Source: Treponema saccharophilum DSM 2985 (GTDB lineage: Bacteria > Spirochaetota > Spirochaetia > Treponematales > Treponemataceae). Taken from it: a stretch of 64,000 nt of DNA. Where the stretch lies: the NCBI RefSeq assembly GCF_000255555.1, contig NZ_AGRW01000050.1, positions 62,001 to 126,000 of the forward strand, read 5' to 3'. The position numbers were made by a program, and so were the translations under genes. The notes below the pieces were generated by a model. The model did no database searches. It worked only from the letters and a program-made list of their open reading frames with translations, and was not told the origin of the DNA. Shown here piece by piece: positions 42,330 to 51,081 of the stretch. How positions within the stretch are numbered: position 1 is the stretch's first letter; each line of letters begins with the position of its first letter.

Positions 42330-42782
42330 ATGGACCGAAACAAAACCATCATACGGGCAAAACTGAAAAGCTTCACGAATATTTTTTATGTCCTCAGCGG
42401 AATATTTTTTCTTGTAGCATTTTTTTTGCTTCTGAGAGAACATTTTTCTTCAATTTTTCTTGCGTGTGATTTGCTTTTGGGCTTCATTTTTTTGTTTGTT
42501 CCGTTGGGAAAGAAAATCACAATTTCCGGAAATCTTTTGGATTATCAAAACTGGTTTTTCTTTCATCACAAAATCGAAATTTCGGCAGAAACAAAAATCA
42601 AAATGGGCATGTGCTATCCAAAGTGGGGCGCACAAGAATTTATATGGAAGATTTCAAATCATCGCGGAAAAGAAAAAATCAAGATTCACACCTGGTATTT
42701 TGATTACAAAAAGGTGAATGCGGAATTCGAGAAACTTGCAGGATACAAAATCGAATTTTCCCTTGCGAACATACGGTTTTAG
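42330..42782 (+). CDS. Membrane protein of unknown function
   Basis: 150 residues. Two TM helices at about 15-33 and 40-60, then a soluble tail with NHRGKEKIKIHTWYFDYKKVNAEF. It starts with ACGGAGGAAAAATG; this junction is almost the same 22 bp as at 34322-34343. No family recognised. Confidence 0.6.
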   Translation: MDRNKTIIRAKLKSFTNIFYVLSGIFFLVAFFLLLREHFSSIFLACDLLLGFIFLFVPLGKKITISGNLLDYQNWFFFHHKIEISAETKIKMGMCYPKWGAQEFIWKISNHRGKEKIKIHTWYFDYKKVNAEFEKLAGYKIEFSLANIRF

Positions 42783-42807
42783 AGATTTGGCAAAAAACGG
42801 AGGAAAA

Positions 42808-43824
42808 ATGAAAAAGATATTTTTTGCACTGCTTTTTGTGCTTGCGCTTTCGTCTTTGTCTGCAAAGTCGCTCGTGCCGAACGTGCTGCATTTTGCTGAA
42901 GTCGTCAAAAAAAGCGAATACACAACATACGCGGATTTTGAAAACGAATTGAATTACAACACAATCGACGCGCCGCACAGCGAAAAAGAGGAGTTCCACC
43001 CCGATTTCGTCGAGCTCACCAAAAAGCAAAACCTTTATTGCACGCCGATTCACCTTGACGGCATAAAAGACAAAATGCTTTCGATGATGAACCTTGAAGG
43101 AAGCGGCGGCTTTGCGTATTTTCGCATTTTCCGCTTTGACAAAAAAGCGAAGAAGTGGACGATTTATTTTTCGGCGAACGGCGCAAAAGGCGAGTGCGGC
43201 ATGGTCTTTCCCGTGCAGAACAAAAAAGAGACGCTTTTCCTTGAAATCGAGCGCGACTTTGACACAAAGCGCCTTTCTTCATACAACCTGCTTTCCTTCA
43301 GCGCAAAGGAAAAAGCGTGGAGAAAAATCGCCTCTGCGCATTCCCGCTACAGCTACGATTTGACAGATGAGCAACAGCAATGGATTAGCGCTGAGAAAAT
43401 CGAGCAAATGGCAGCGTTCGACTATTCGTTTTTGGGCATCTCTGGCGACCACGTGCAAAAAATCGAGCGCGAAATCGAAGACAAAAAAATCGTTGCAGAA
43501 CTTTACTGGACTTCCGTTGCGCGCCTTCCGTCGAATTACACGATAAAAATCTTCAAAAGAGAGCGGGAAGTTTTCAAAACAAGCGGAAAATCTTTTGAGG
43601 ACGAAAAAGAACTTTTTGCGCTTCCGAGCGTCCAGTGGGGATTCGACATCGTTGAAAAAGACTCAAAGCCGTATCTTGTTTTTATCGGAATGGGCAATTC
43701 TGGCGAAAGCAGCGTCAGCGCAATCGAAGATTTTTGGCTCACCGCGCTTGATTTGCGCTCTCTTGAAGTCGTTCACCACAGTTTTGTAAAATCAAAAATC
43801 ACATTTGAGCAAGAATATTTTTGA
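42808..43824 (+). CDS. Exported protein of unknown function
   Basis: 338 residues from ATG 42808 (CGGAGGAAAAATG). A signal peptide ends ...LSSLSA-KS. The mature part is beta-rich, with FRIFRFDKKAKKWTIYFSANGAK and GISGDHVQKIEREIEDKKIVAELY. No cysteine lipobox. It ends just before a REP element and converges with the chemoreceptor gene. Confidence 0.65.
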   Translation: MKKIFFALLFVLALSSLSAKSLVPNVLHFAEVVKKSEYTTYADFENELNYNTIDAPHSEKEEFHPDFVELTKKQNLYCTPIHLDGIKDKMLSMMNLEGSGGFAYFRIFRFDKKAKKWTIYFSANGAKGECGMVFPVQNKKETLFLEIERDFDTKRLSSYNLLSFSAKEKAWRKIASAHSRYSYDLTDEQQQWISAEKIEQMAAFDYSFLGISGDHVQKIEREIEDKKIVAELYWTSVARLPSNYTIKIFKREREVFKTSGKSFEDEKELFALPSVQWGFDIVEKDSKPYLVFIGMGNSGESSVSAIEDFWLTALDLRSLEVVHHSFVKSKITFEQEYF

Positions 43825-43838
43825 AAATGCCGAAAAAA

Positions 43839-43905
43839 GATTCCGAAACAAGTTCGGAATGACAATTCATCACGTCATGCTGAACTTGCTTCAGCATCTC
43901 GACTG
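43839..43905. repeat. REP-like element with two hairpins
   Basis: ATTCCGAAACAAGTTCGGAAT and ATGCTGAACTTGCTTCAGCAT lie in the same order and spacing as at 33000-33066. It sits between two convergent genes and marks the right end of the lower-GC island. Confidence 0.75.
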
Positions 43906-43935
43906 CATACAAAAATTCGCTTTTTGAAAGTGCGT

Positions 43936-45681
43936 TCAGCTCAAACCTTCGGCGATGTTCTTCAGAGCCTGCGAGGCGCTCGATATTTTGTTCGTTGCCT
44001 GCGAGAAATTTTCGACGCCGGCTGAAATTTGCTTCAGCGTCATGAGAATCTGCTCTGTCGCGGAAGTCTGCTGCTTTATGATTGCGGTTATTTTCTCGGC
44101 GCGCTCCGCGGTGATTTCGCTCGCGTTTTTCATGCTCGCGAATTTGTCTTCCAGCATGTTCGCCCGCTCGACGCCTCCCGCGATTTCGGCGGTGCCGCTT
44201 TCGCTCATGATGATGAGCGTGTCGGAGCTTTTCTCGATTTCGCCGATTTTGCTTTTGATTTCCTTCGTCCCGTCGATGATTCCGTCTGCAAGGCGGCGGA
44301 TTTCTGTCGCGACAATATGGAAATTCTTTCCCGCCTCACCCGCGCTCGACGCCTCAAGCTCGGCATTGAAAGCGATAATCTTCGCCTGGTCCGCGACGGA
44401 ATTGATGAGAGTGACGATGTCCCAGATGTTCGTGATTTTCTCGCCGAGCTCCCGAATTCCCTCGATTGTCATCGTGTTTGCCTCGGCAATTTTGTGGAGC
44501 TGCGACACGTTTCCCTCGATAAGGTCGACGCCCTCCGCGATGTCGCCGTTTGTTTTGAGCGCGAGCGACGAGACGTCGGTAATTTTCGTCGATATGTCCT
44601 CGCTCAGCAGCGCGCAGTCCTCCATCGTCGCGACGATTTCCTTGACGGCAGCGCTCTGCTCCTGCGCCGTGCTCGCGTTCTCCTGTGCGGACACGGCGAG
44701 GTTCTGCGTTTCGTCGTAAATCTGCTTTCCGATTCCTTTCTCGCCCTTTCTCATTCCTTTTATCATCGAAACATTGAGGACGGAGGCAAAAATGCTGAAC
44801 ACGAACAGGATGAGAACGAACAGGATGATTTTCCGCATCGTCGCGCCGGAAAAATCAGTAATCGGTCCCTCGACGACAATATACCACGGAGTCGCGCCGA
44901 TTCTCCCCGACGCAAAATACCGTCCGTCGGAAATGAGGGCATGGAGGTTCCCGTCGAGGTATTCCGAGGCGGAAAACGGCGAATCCGCAAAATAATTCGC
45001 CTTGGTGACCTTCGACTCGTCCTCGTTCGTAAGGTACGTCCCGTCGGAAAGTAGGAGATATATCTTTCCGTGCTCCGACACCGAGACGGACGAAACCATG
45101 TCCGCCAAATCCTTCATCAGAAGGTCGACGGCAACGACACCCGCAAATTTTCCGTCGGCATCCTTGACTTTGTGCGACAAGCTCACGCACAGCCCTCCGG
45201 TCATATCGTCTATGTACGGGCTTTCGTAGCAGAAACCGTCATTGTTCCGGCTTTCTATGAACCAGGGGCGTTTCTGCGGAACCCAGTCATCGGGCGGCGT
45301 CCAGTCGGATGAATCGACGTAGAATCCGTCCGGCTCGAATCGCGATTCCGCCGTGGCAAAATAAAAGGAAAGGGAATACGTGATGTTTTCCGCGAACCCG
45401 TGCACGAGCGCGTCGAGGACGTCCTTCTCCTGGGAGGTGCGGAAAAGAATGACGAAATCGTTGATGTTTATGAGGGCAGGCGCAATATAATCCGTGATTT
45501 TCCCGTTCAGCTCCGCGATTGCGCCTTTAGACTCGCTGATGACGAACCGGTTCGTCTGAATTTTCGACACCGCGAGGAACACGAACCCCGAAACGAACGT
45601 AACGAGAAGAAGCGGCATGAGCGCGCCGAAGAACAGCCTCCGCAGCTTCCGTTTTGCATTCTCATCTTTTTTACCTGACAT
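43936..45681 (-). CDS. Methyl-accepting chemotaxis protein with dCache-type sensor
   Basis: 581 residues. TM1 is at about 18-38 and TM2 at about 285-307. The periplasmic part between them holds the Cache pattern (DSSDWTPPDDWVPQKRPWF, YIDDMTGGLCVSLSHKV, GVVAVDLLMKDLADMV). Double Cache domains bind amino acids and other small ligands. No clear HAMP domain follows TM2. The signalling tip reads EAGKNFHIVATEIRRLADGI, matching the receptor at 2792. AGGGG lies upstream of the start. Confidence 0.9.
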   Translation of the reverse strand: MSGKKDENAKRKLRRLFFGALMPLLLVTFVSGFVFLAVSKIQTNRFVISESKGAIAELNGKITDYIAPALININDFVILFRTSQEKDVLDALVHGFAENITYSLSFYFATAESRFEPDGFYVDSSDWTPPDDWVPQKRPWFIESRNNDGFCYESPYIDDMTGGLCVSLSHKVKDADGKFAGVVAVDLLMKDLADMVSSVSVSEHGKIYLLLSDGTYLTNEDESKVTKANYFADSPFSASEYLDGNLHALISDGRYFASGRIGATPWYIVVEGPITDFSGATMRKIILFVLILFVFSIFASVLNVSMIKGMRKGEKGIGKQIYDETQNLAVSAQENASTAQEQSAAVKEIVATMEDCALLSEDISTKITDVSSLALKTNGDIAEGVDLIEGNVSQLHKIAEANTMTIEGIRELGEKITNIWDIVTLINSVADQAKIIAFNAELEASSAGEAGKNFHIVATEIRRLADGIIDGTKEIKSKIGEIEKSSDTLIIMSESGTAEIAGGVERANMLEDKFASMKNASEITAERAEKITAIIKQQTSATEQILMTLKQISAGVENFSQATNKISSASQALKNIAEGLS

Positions 45682-45855
45682 TTACATTTCCCCTTTTTTT
45701 AATGACGATTTCAAGGCTTCCTGTTCCAAAAACGCGTGTTTCCGAACAGGTTTCATTATGTTTCCGACGGCGATTTTTTTCAATCGCCCTCCCCTCTTTT
45801 TCGGCAATTGTGGCGAAAAGGGATAAAAACTGATATTTTGTTTTCGGGGAGAGAA

Positions 45856-46167
45856 ATGAAAGGCGGATTTTTGAAACTGGGACTGGCGCATGCCGCATTC
45901 CTTTTTGTCGTGGCCCTCGTCTGCGCCGTGTTCGCGTTTGTCTCGGAAACTGTGTGGCGGCAACAGAGTTTTGCGCGGGAATTTTTCTTTGTGTTCTTCT
46001 GGTTCTCTTGGGTCGTCTTCATCCCGCTTTTCTCCGTTATCACGCTCGTCTCGTGGATAATCTGCAAAATCCGCGGAAAAACCTTTCCCCTTCCCGGAAA
46101 AATCGCGTTCTTTGCCGGTTTTCCGCTCGAATTCTTCGCGTTCGTAATGTACTGCGCTTTCTTTTGA
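45856..46167 (+). CDS. Small membrane protein
   Basis: 103 residues from ATG 45856 (GGGGAGAG upstream); the frame opens earlier without a ribosome site. Three hydrophobic segments (about 10-30, 42-68 and 78-100). No family recognised. It is divergent from the chemoreceptor gene. Confidence 0.6.
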   Translation: MKGGFLKLGLAHAAFLFVVALVCAVFAFVSETVWRQQSFAREFFFVFFWFSWVVFIPLFSVITLVSWIICKIRGKTFPLPGKIAFFAGFPLEFFAFVMYCAFF

Positions 46168-46187
46168 AAAACGGGGGAAAGATTTTT

Positions 46188-46271
46188 ATGAAAAATCTGT
46201 TTGAGCGGCTGTCATTCCCTTTTTCGCATCTCTTTGCATTGCCCAAATCGTCTTCTGGAAAAGATTTTTGA
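46188..46271 (+). CDS. Possible 27-residue small ORF
   Basis: ATG 46188 follows GGGGGAAAG and encodes 27 residues beginning MKNLFERLSFPF and ending SSSGKDF. It lies 20 bp after the membrane gene. A small exported or leader peptide is possible. It may equally be the start of a deleted gene. Composition alone cannot decide. Confidence 0.35.
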   Translation: MKNLFERLSFPFSHLFALPKSSSGKDF

Positions 46272-46437
46272 AAGCGAACATCAGCACATTCAAAGAAAAC
46301 TGGCACAAAACAGAAACGGCAGAATAGCAGAACGAGCTTCGGAAAAACGCAAAGTCTTCATTCAGCCGGCTTTCTTCATTCAAAATACATCCACTTGCCA
46401 TCATCAAAAGTACCGTTTAAATTAGCGGGACGACGCA

Positions 46438-46497
46438 AAGACGCTTGTTCCAAAAAGAATCCTTCGGGAATGCTTTTTTGGGGCAGGCGTTTTTTTT
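46438..46497 (+). terminator. Long imperfect hairpin with T8, just before the PucR-type gene
   Basis: ACGCTTGTTCC pairs imperfectly with GGGGCAGGCGT, and AAAAAG with CTTTTT inside, followed by eight T (46488-46496). It ends 23 bp before the regulator ATG. It is either the terminator of the genes upstream or a leader attenuator of the regulator. Confidence 0.5.
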
Positions 46498-46519
46498 ATG
46501 AAAAACGAAAAGGAAGAAA

Positions 46520-47716
46520 ATGATAACGTGCAAGGATATTCTGAAACTCAATCTTGACGGAGTGGAGCTGGTGGCGGGCGAAAAGGGATTGGACAGGGGC
46601 GTTTCGTGGACGTACCTCTGCCAGACGCGCCCGTATGCGGACCACATGAGCCGCGGGAATTTCGCGCTCATCGTCGTCGATTACGTGCGGTTCGACATGA
46701 AGGAAGCAGTCGATTCCGCGCACGAGCTTTACGAGCTTGGAATAAGCGGGCTTGGCGTTTCCGTAATGGAAGACAGGGAAACATTGCCGGCGGAGCTTGT
46801 GGAATGGGCGGACGAGGTGAACATTCCGCTGTTTTACGTCAGGTGGGAAGGCGCGAGCTTTGTGGACATCGACCAGAGCATCGGAAAAATACTTCTTGCA
46901 GATGAAATCAAAATAAAGAAGACGGGCGATTATCTTTACAACTTGCTTTTCGGGTACGACATCAACGAGCGTTATGTGGAAAAGATTTCCGCGCAGTTCA
47001 GCCTCGATTTTTCAAAGCCGTACAGGGTCGGAATCATCGTCGTTGACAGAACATACGGCGTGAACCTTGAGACTGACGAGCACAATTATGAATATTACGC
47101 GAACTGCCTGAACCGCGACGTAGAGAACATGGAATGCCGTCCGCTTTTCATGAAATTCCTCAACAAATTCGTTCTTCTTTTTGAGGAGAAGCAGGACAAA
47201 TCCGCGGAAAGAGAAATCGAGAAAGTCCTCAAGAATCTGGACGAGCTTCCGCGTTTCAAGGGGAACATCCGAAGCACGTGCATTCTGGGGCCGGTCTGCT
47301 CGAATCCTGCCGATTTGTCAAAAAGCTACCAGCAGGCAAAGAATCTCATTCCGAAAAAGGACTACCTTCCGCATTCACGCAACAGGAAAGTGATAAGCGC
47401 GAGCGTTCTCGGCCTGTACAAATTCATGTTCAGCAGCGGAAACCAGGCGGAGATTTTCGACTACTGCACGGAAAAGCTGCTCCCCCTTGAAGCCTACGAC
47501 CACGCGAACGGAACAGACCTCGTGGAAACGTGCTGGGCGTATTACCTGAACGGATTTTCTGTTTCCGCGACGGCAGACGATTTGTTCATCCATAGGAATT
47601 CGATGCAGTACAGGCTGAACAAAATCGAGGAACTGCTCGGCTTTTCGCTTGACGACTCAATCGAATTCCTTGATATCCTGAACTGCATTTATGTGAAGAA
47701 AATGATGTTTGTCTAA
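46520..47716 (+). CDS. PucR/CdaR-family transcriptional regulator
   Basis: 398 residues. The N-terminal PucR domain (about 1-125: MITCKDILKLNLDGVELVAG and RGNFALIVVD) is followed by a CdaR GGDEF-like middle and a C-terminal HTH_30 with WAYYLNGFSVSATADDLFIHRNSMQYRLNKIEELLG. These proteins sense metabolites such as purines, GABA, glycerate or amino acids and activate nearby genes. It lies directly before an amino-acid transporter and aminotransferase operon in the same direction, so it is the likely activator. AAAAGGAAG precedes the ATG. Confidence 0.88.
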   Translation: MITCKDILKLNLDGVELVAGEKGLDRGVSWTYLCQTRPYADHMSRGNFALIVVDYVRFDMKEAVDSAHELYELGISGLGVSVMEDRETLPAELVEWADEVNIPLFYVRWEGASFVDIDQSIGKILLADEIKIKKTGDYLYNLLFGYDINERYVEKISAQFSLDFSKPYRVGIIVVDRTYGVNLETDEHNYEYYANCLNRDVENMECRPLFMKFLNKFVLLFEEKQDKSAEREIEKVLKNLDELPRFKGNIRSTCILGPVCSNPADLSKSYQQAKNLIPKKDYLPHSRNRKVISASVLGLYKFMFSSGNQAEIFDYCTEKLLPLEAYDHANGTDLVETCWAYYLNGFSVSATADDLFIHRNSMQYRLNKIEELLGFSLDDSIEFLDILNCIYVKKMMFV

Positions 47717-47791
47717 TTTGCACATTTTGGTTGTGCAGAATGAACAATGAAATGATTTTTGCAGATTGGTAGATTATAAACATCAAAAGCA

Positions 47792-47827
47792 AAGACGCTT
47801 TGGAAAAAGTCCGAAGCGTCTTTTTTT
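47792..47827 (+). terminator. Rho-independent terminator after the PucR-type gene
   Basis: AAGACGCTT (47792-47800) pairs with AAGCGTCTT (47813-47821), followed by a T-run to 47827. The GCAAAGACGCTT start is shared with the DNA before the hairpin at 46438. Confidence 0.8.
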
Positions 47828-47859
47828 ATGCGAACATCAATTTTTAGCGAGGTGAGAAA

Positions 47860-48738
47860 ATGAAAAAATCAAGAATTGCAGAATTTGCAGGAAGAACGGC
47901 ATTGGCATTGGCTCTTGTTTCGACGGTGGCTTTCACGGGTTGTAAAGATAAAAATACGGCATCTTCAAAGCCGGTTCTCAGGGTCGGAATGGAATGCGCG
48001 TACGCTCCGTTCAACTGGACGCAGACTTCGGACAAGACACAGGACGGAACGCCGGCAATCCCGATATTCAGCGAGAAATACTACGCATACGGCTACGACG
48101 TTGCAGTCGCGAAAATGCTCGCCGACCATCTCGGAATGGATCTGGAGATTCACAAAAGCGAATGGTCTTCGATCGGAATCAGCATGGACGTAGGAGACTA
48201 CGACTGCATCATCGCCGGCATGGGAAAAACTCCTGAGCGCGAGCTTGCTTATTCGTTCACCACTCCGTACTACTACCGCGACAACTGCATCGTCGTGAAG
48301 GCGGACGGAGCTTTTGCGGACGTAAAGGGATTGAGCGACATGGCAGGAAAAGACGCACGCGTTACGACTCAGCTTGGAACCGGCTGGATTCCGCTTCTTG
48401 AGCAGATTCCTGGCGGCATAAAATCGGGAAACTTCGAGACGACTTCCGAATGCTTCATGGCGGTGTCGAACGGAGTTGCCGACGTTGCAATCGTTGACCT
48501 TCCGACTGCGCAGAGCGCGCTTATGACGAACAAGGGCTTGAAAATCATCCAGCTCGACAAGGCTGACGGCTTCGTTGGCGACGGACCTATGGTGAATGTC
48601 TGCATCGCGACACGCAAGGACGACACGAAACTCCGCGACAAGCTCCAGAAGGCGATGGACGAGCTTGGCTGGAACGACAAGGCAAAGATGGACGCTCTGA
48701 TGGAAAAATCAATCACGCAGCAGCCTGCGGCAAACTAA
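47860..48738 (+). CDS. Amino acid ABC transporter substrate-binding lipoprotein
   Basis: 292 residues. The lipobox AFTGC is near residue 27. SBP_bac_3 body: LRVGMECAYAPFNWTQTSDK, GYDVAVAKMLADHLGMDLEI and DCIIAGMGKTPERELAYSFTTPYY. The aromatic and arginine residues of the ligand clamp are in place (PFNW, TPER). GCGAGGTGAG precedes the ATG. It is the first gene of the operon after the PucR-type regulator. The ligand may be the substrate of the aminotransferase at 51082, such as ornithine, lysine or another amine-bearing amino acid. Confidence 0.88.
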   Translation: MKKSRIAEFAGRTALALALVSTVAFTGCKDKNTASSKPVLRVGMECAYAPFNWTQTSDKTQDGTPAIPIFSEKYYAYGYDVAVAKMLADHLGMDLEIHKSEWSSIGISMDVGDYDCIIAGMGKTPERELAYSFTTPYYYRDNCIVVKADGAFADVKGLSDMAGKDARVTTQLGTGWIPLLEQIPGGIKSGNFETTSECFMAVSNGVADVAIVDLPTAQSALMTNKGLKIIQLDKADGFVGDGPMVNVCIATRKDDTKLRDKLQKAMDELGWNDKAKMDALMEKSITQQPAAN

Positions 48739-48817
48739 AAAGTTTCGGCAGGAATCATCCAGAAAAAAAATCAAACGACAATCGAAAAAATGATTCCTGC
48801 CTGTTTTCGGAGAAAAA

Positions 48818-49579
48818 ATGGAAACAAGCCCTACAAACACATTCGGCTGGGTATTCTTTCTGGCTCAGAAATACTCGGATATGTTCATAGAAGGAACATT
48901 GATTACGCTCTACATTGCCGTTGTCGGCACGATTCTGGGATTCGTCCTCGGATTCCTGATTGGCGTAGTTCAGGATTCCGAAATCAGCCAGCACGACAAT
49001 CCGGTGAAAAAGACATTCATGCGCTGCATGAAAGGCATCACGACAGTCTACGTCGAAATCTTCCGCGACACCCCGATGATTGTCCAGGCGATGATTATCT
49101 ATTACGGCTTGCGGCAGACGAGCGTGGGCGCGCACATGACGGCGGTTTTCGCAGGAATCCTCGTCACGGTTCTGAACACGGGCGCGTACATGGCGGAGAC
49201 AGTCCGCGGCGGAATCGGCTCAATCGACAAAGGACAGAGGGAAGGCGCATGGGCGATGGGAATGAGCCCGATAAAGACGATGATTTATGTCGTTCTTCCG
49301 CAGGCGTTCAAGAACATCATCCCCGAAATGGCAAACATGTTCCTTACGAACCTGAAAATGACTTCCGTTCTGAATGTCATCGCCGTAAAAGAGCTTTTCA
49401 TGGCGGCAAAGACTGTGGGCGGAAACTACTACAAATACTTCGAGTCGTACCTTGTAATCGCGGCAATCTATTTCGTCCTGTGCTTCATCTTCAACAAGCT
49501 ATTCAACTTCATGGAAAAGAGAATGGCTGACAAGGCAGATTACGTCCTCGCAGTCGAATACCTCAACGATGATGACTGA
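48818..49579 (+). CDS. Amino acid ABC transporter permease
   Basis: 253 residues with about five TM helices. YVEIFRDTPMIVQAMIIYYGL and the EAA loop REGAWAMGMSPIKTMIYVVLPQ are of the HisM/GlnP type. It is the only permease of this transporter, so it probably works as a homodimer. It lies 79 bp after the binding protein and 45 bp before the ATPase. Confidence 0.88.
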   Translation: METSPTNTFGWVFFLAQKYSDMFIEGTLITLYIAVVGTILGFVLGFLIGVVQDSEISQHDNPVKKTFMRCMKGITTVYVEIFRDTPMIVQAMIIYYGLRQTSVGAHMTAVFAGILVTVLNTGAYMAETVRGGIGSIDKGQREGAWAMGMSPIKTMIYVVLPQAFKNIIPEMANMFLTNLKMTSVLNVIAVKELFMAAKTVGGNYYKYFESYLVIAAIYFVLCFIFNKLFNFMEKRMADKADYVLAVEYLNDDD

Positions 49580-49624
49580 TGATGAGCGACGAAGAATAGC
49601 GAAGACCAATCAGGAGGAGGAAAA

Positions 49625-50365
49625 ATGGCGGAGAAAATAATCGAAATCAAGGATTTGAGCAAATCGTTCGGGAAGCATGAGGTTCTTCGGAAAATCGACA
49701 TAGACATCGAGAAAGGGGAAATCATCTGCATTCTCGGCTCGTCGGGAAGCGGAAAATCGACATTGCTCCGTTGCATCAACAAGCTTGAGCGGCAGACATC
49801 AGGCAAAGTCCTGTTCCACGGAAAGGAAGTCCGCGACGTTCAGAAGGACATAAACACGTTCCGCTCAAAAGTGGGAATGTGCTTCCAGTCGTTCAATCTT
49901 TTCAACAACTACACTGTCCTTGAGAACTGTATGCTCTGCACGAGAAAAGTGCTTCATCTTTCAAAGGAAGAATCGTTCCAGCGCGCAATCAAGCACCTAA
50001 AGGAAGTCGGAATGGCTCCTTACATAAACGCAAAGCCTGCGCAGCTGAGCGGCGGTCAGAAGCAGCGCGTCGCAATCGCAAGAAGTTTGTGCATGAATCC
50101 AGAAGTCCTTCTTTTTGACGAGCCGACATCCGCGCTCGACCCGGAAATGGTGGGCGAAGTTCTGAGCACGATGAAGGAACTTGCGAAGACGGGACTTACG
50201 ATGGTGATTGTGACTCACGAAATGGGTTTTGCACGGGACGTAAGCACGCGGACAATCTTCATGGATCAGGGATATGTCGCGGAAGACGCGCCTCCGGCAA
50301 AGTTCTTCTCGAACCCGTCGAATCCGAGGTCGAGGGAATTCCTCAAGCGGTATCTGGAAGGCTAA
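49625..50365 (+). CDS. Amino acid ABC transporter ATPase
   Basis: 246 residues. Walker [11 protein letters not shown]-loop [11 protein letters not shown], signature LSGGQKQR, Walker [15 protein letters not shown] and switch VTHEMGF. It completes the binding protein-permease-ATPase set with the two genes upstream. GGAGGAGGAAA precedes the ATG. Confidence 0.92.
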   Translation: MAEKIIEIKDLSKSFGKHEVLRKIDIDIEKGEIICILGSSGSGKSTLLRCINKLERQTSGKVLFHGKEVRDVQKDINTFRSKVGMCFQSFNLFNNYTVLENCMLCTRKVLHLSKEESFQRAIKHLKEVGMAPYINAKPAQLSGGQKQRVAIARSLCMNPEVLLFDEPTSALDPEMVGEVLSTMKELAKTGLTMVIVTHEMGFARDVSTRTIFMDQGYVAEDAPPAKFFSNPSNPRSREFLKRYLEG

Positions 50366-50380
50366 AAAAAGGGGTGAAAA

Positions 50381-51031
50381 ATGGCAGAAACAGGAAATGA
50401 ACAGGAACATTTTGTGGTGACATTCGCACGCGGATTCGGAACTGGCGGAAAGGAAATCGCATCGAAGCTTGCGAAGGAGCTTGGAATCCACTGTTACGAG
50501 AACAGAATCCTCACGCTCGCAAGCCAGATGAGCGGCCTTGACGAGGAAATTTTCCGCGAAGTCGATGAGAAAATCAGGAACAAAGGCGGATTCGCAAGTT
50601 TTTTGCGCGGGCTTCCGAAAGCGAAAAGCTACATCGCACGGAACGAGAAATTCGTGAGCGACGACAAGCTCTTCGAATACCAGAGCAAGATTATCGAAAA
50701 CCTCGCGGAAACCGAAAGCTGCGTAATCGTCGGAAAATGCGCGGATTACGTCCTACGCGGGAACCCGAGGGTCGTGAGCGTGTACATCGAGGCACCGAGG
50801 GCATTCTGCCTGAAGCGCACCATGGAAAAGATGGGCGTGACCGAGGAAGTCGCGGCGGCGACAATCACGCAGACAGACAAATTCCGCGCCGACTATTACG
50901 AATACTACACGGGCGGAAATTACTGGACGAACCCGGTGAACTACGACATCACGCTCAACAGCGAGAAAGTCGGAATCGAAGGCTGCGTCGATATGGTGAA
51001 GCATCTGCTTGAACTGAAAGGCTTAATCTGA
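50381..51031 (+). CDS. Cytidylate-kinase-like family protein
   Basis: 216 residues. It opens with VTFARGFGTGGKEIASKLAKEL, a modified P-loop of the Cytidylate_kin-like family (PF13189 type), in which GxxxxGKS is replaced by GFGTGGKE. VIVGKCADYVLRGNPRVVSVYIEAP is also typical. The real substrate of this family is mostly unknown. It lies 15 bp after the ATPase and before the aminotransferase, so it belongs to this amino-acid operon, which is unusual for a nucleotide kinase fold. Confidence 0.82.
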   Translation: MAETGNEQEHFVVTFARGFGTGGKEIASKLAKELGIHCYENRILTLASQMSGLDEEIFREVDEKIRNKGGFASFLRGLPKAKSYIARNEKFVSDDKLFEYQSKIIENLAETESCVIVGKCADYVLRGNPRVVSVYIEAPRAFCLKRTMEKMGVTEEVAAATITQTDKFRADYYEYYTGGNYWTNPVNYDITLNSEKVGIEGCVDMVKHLLELKGLI

Positions 51032-51081
51032 AAAACACAAATCAGCTGACAACAAATAATCAAACAATAGGGAGAAAAAAT

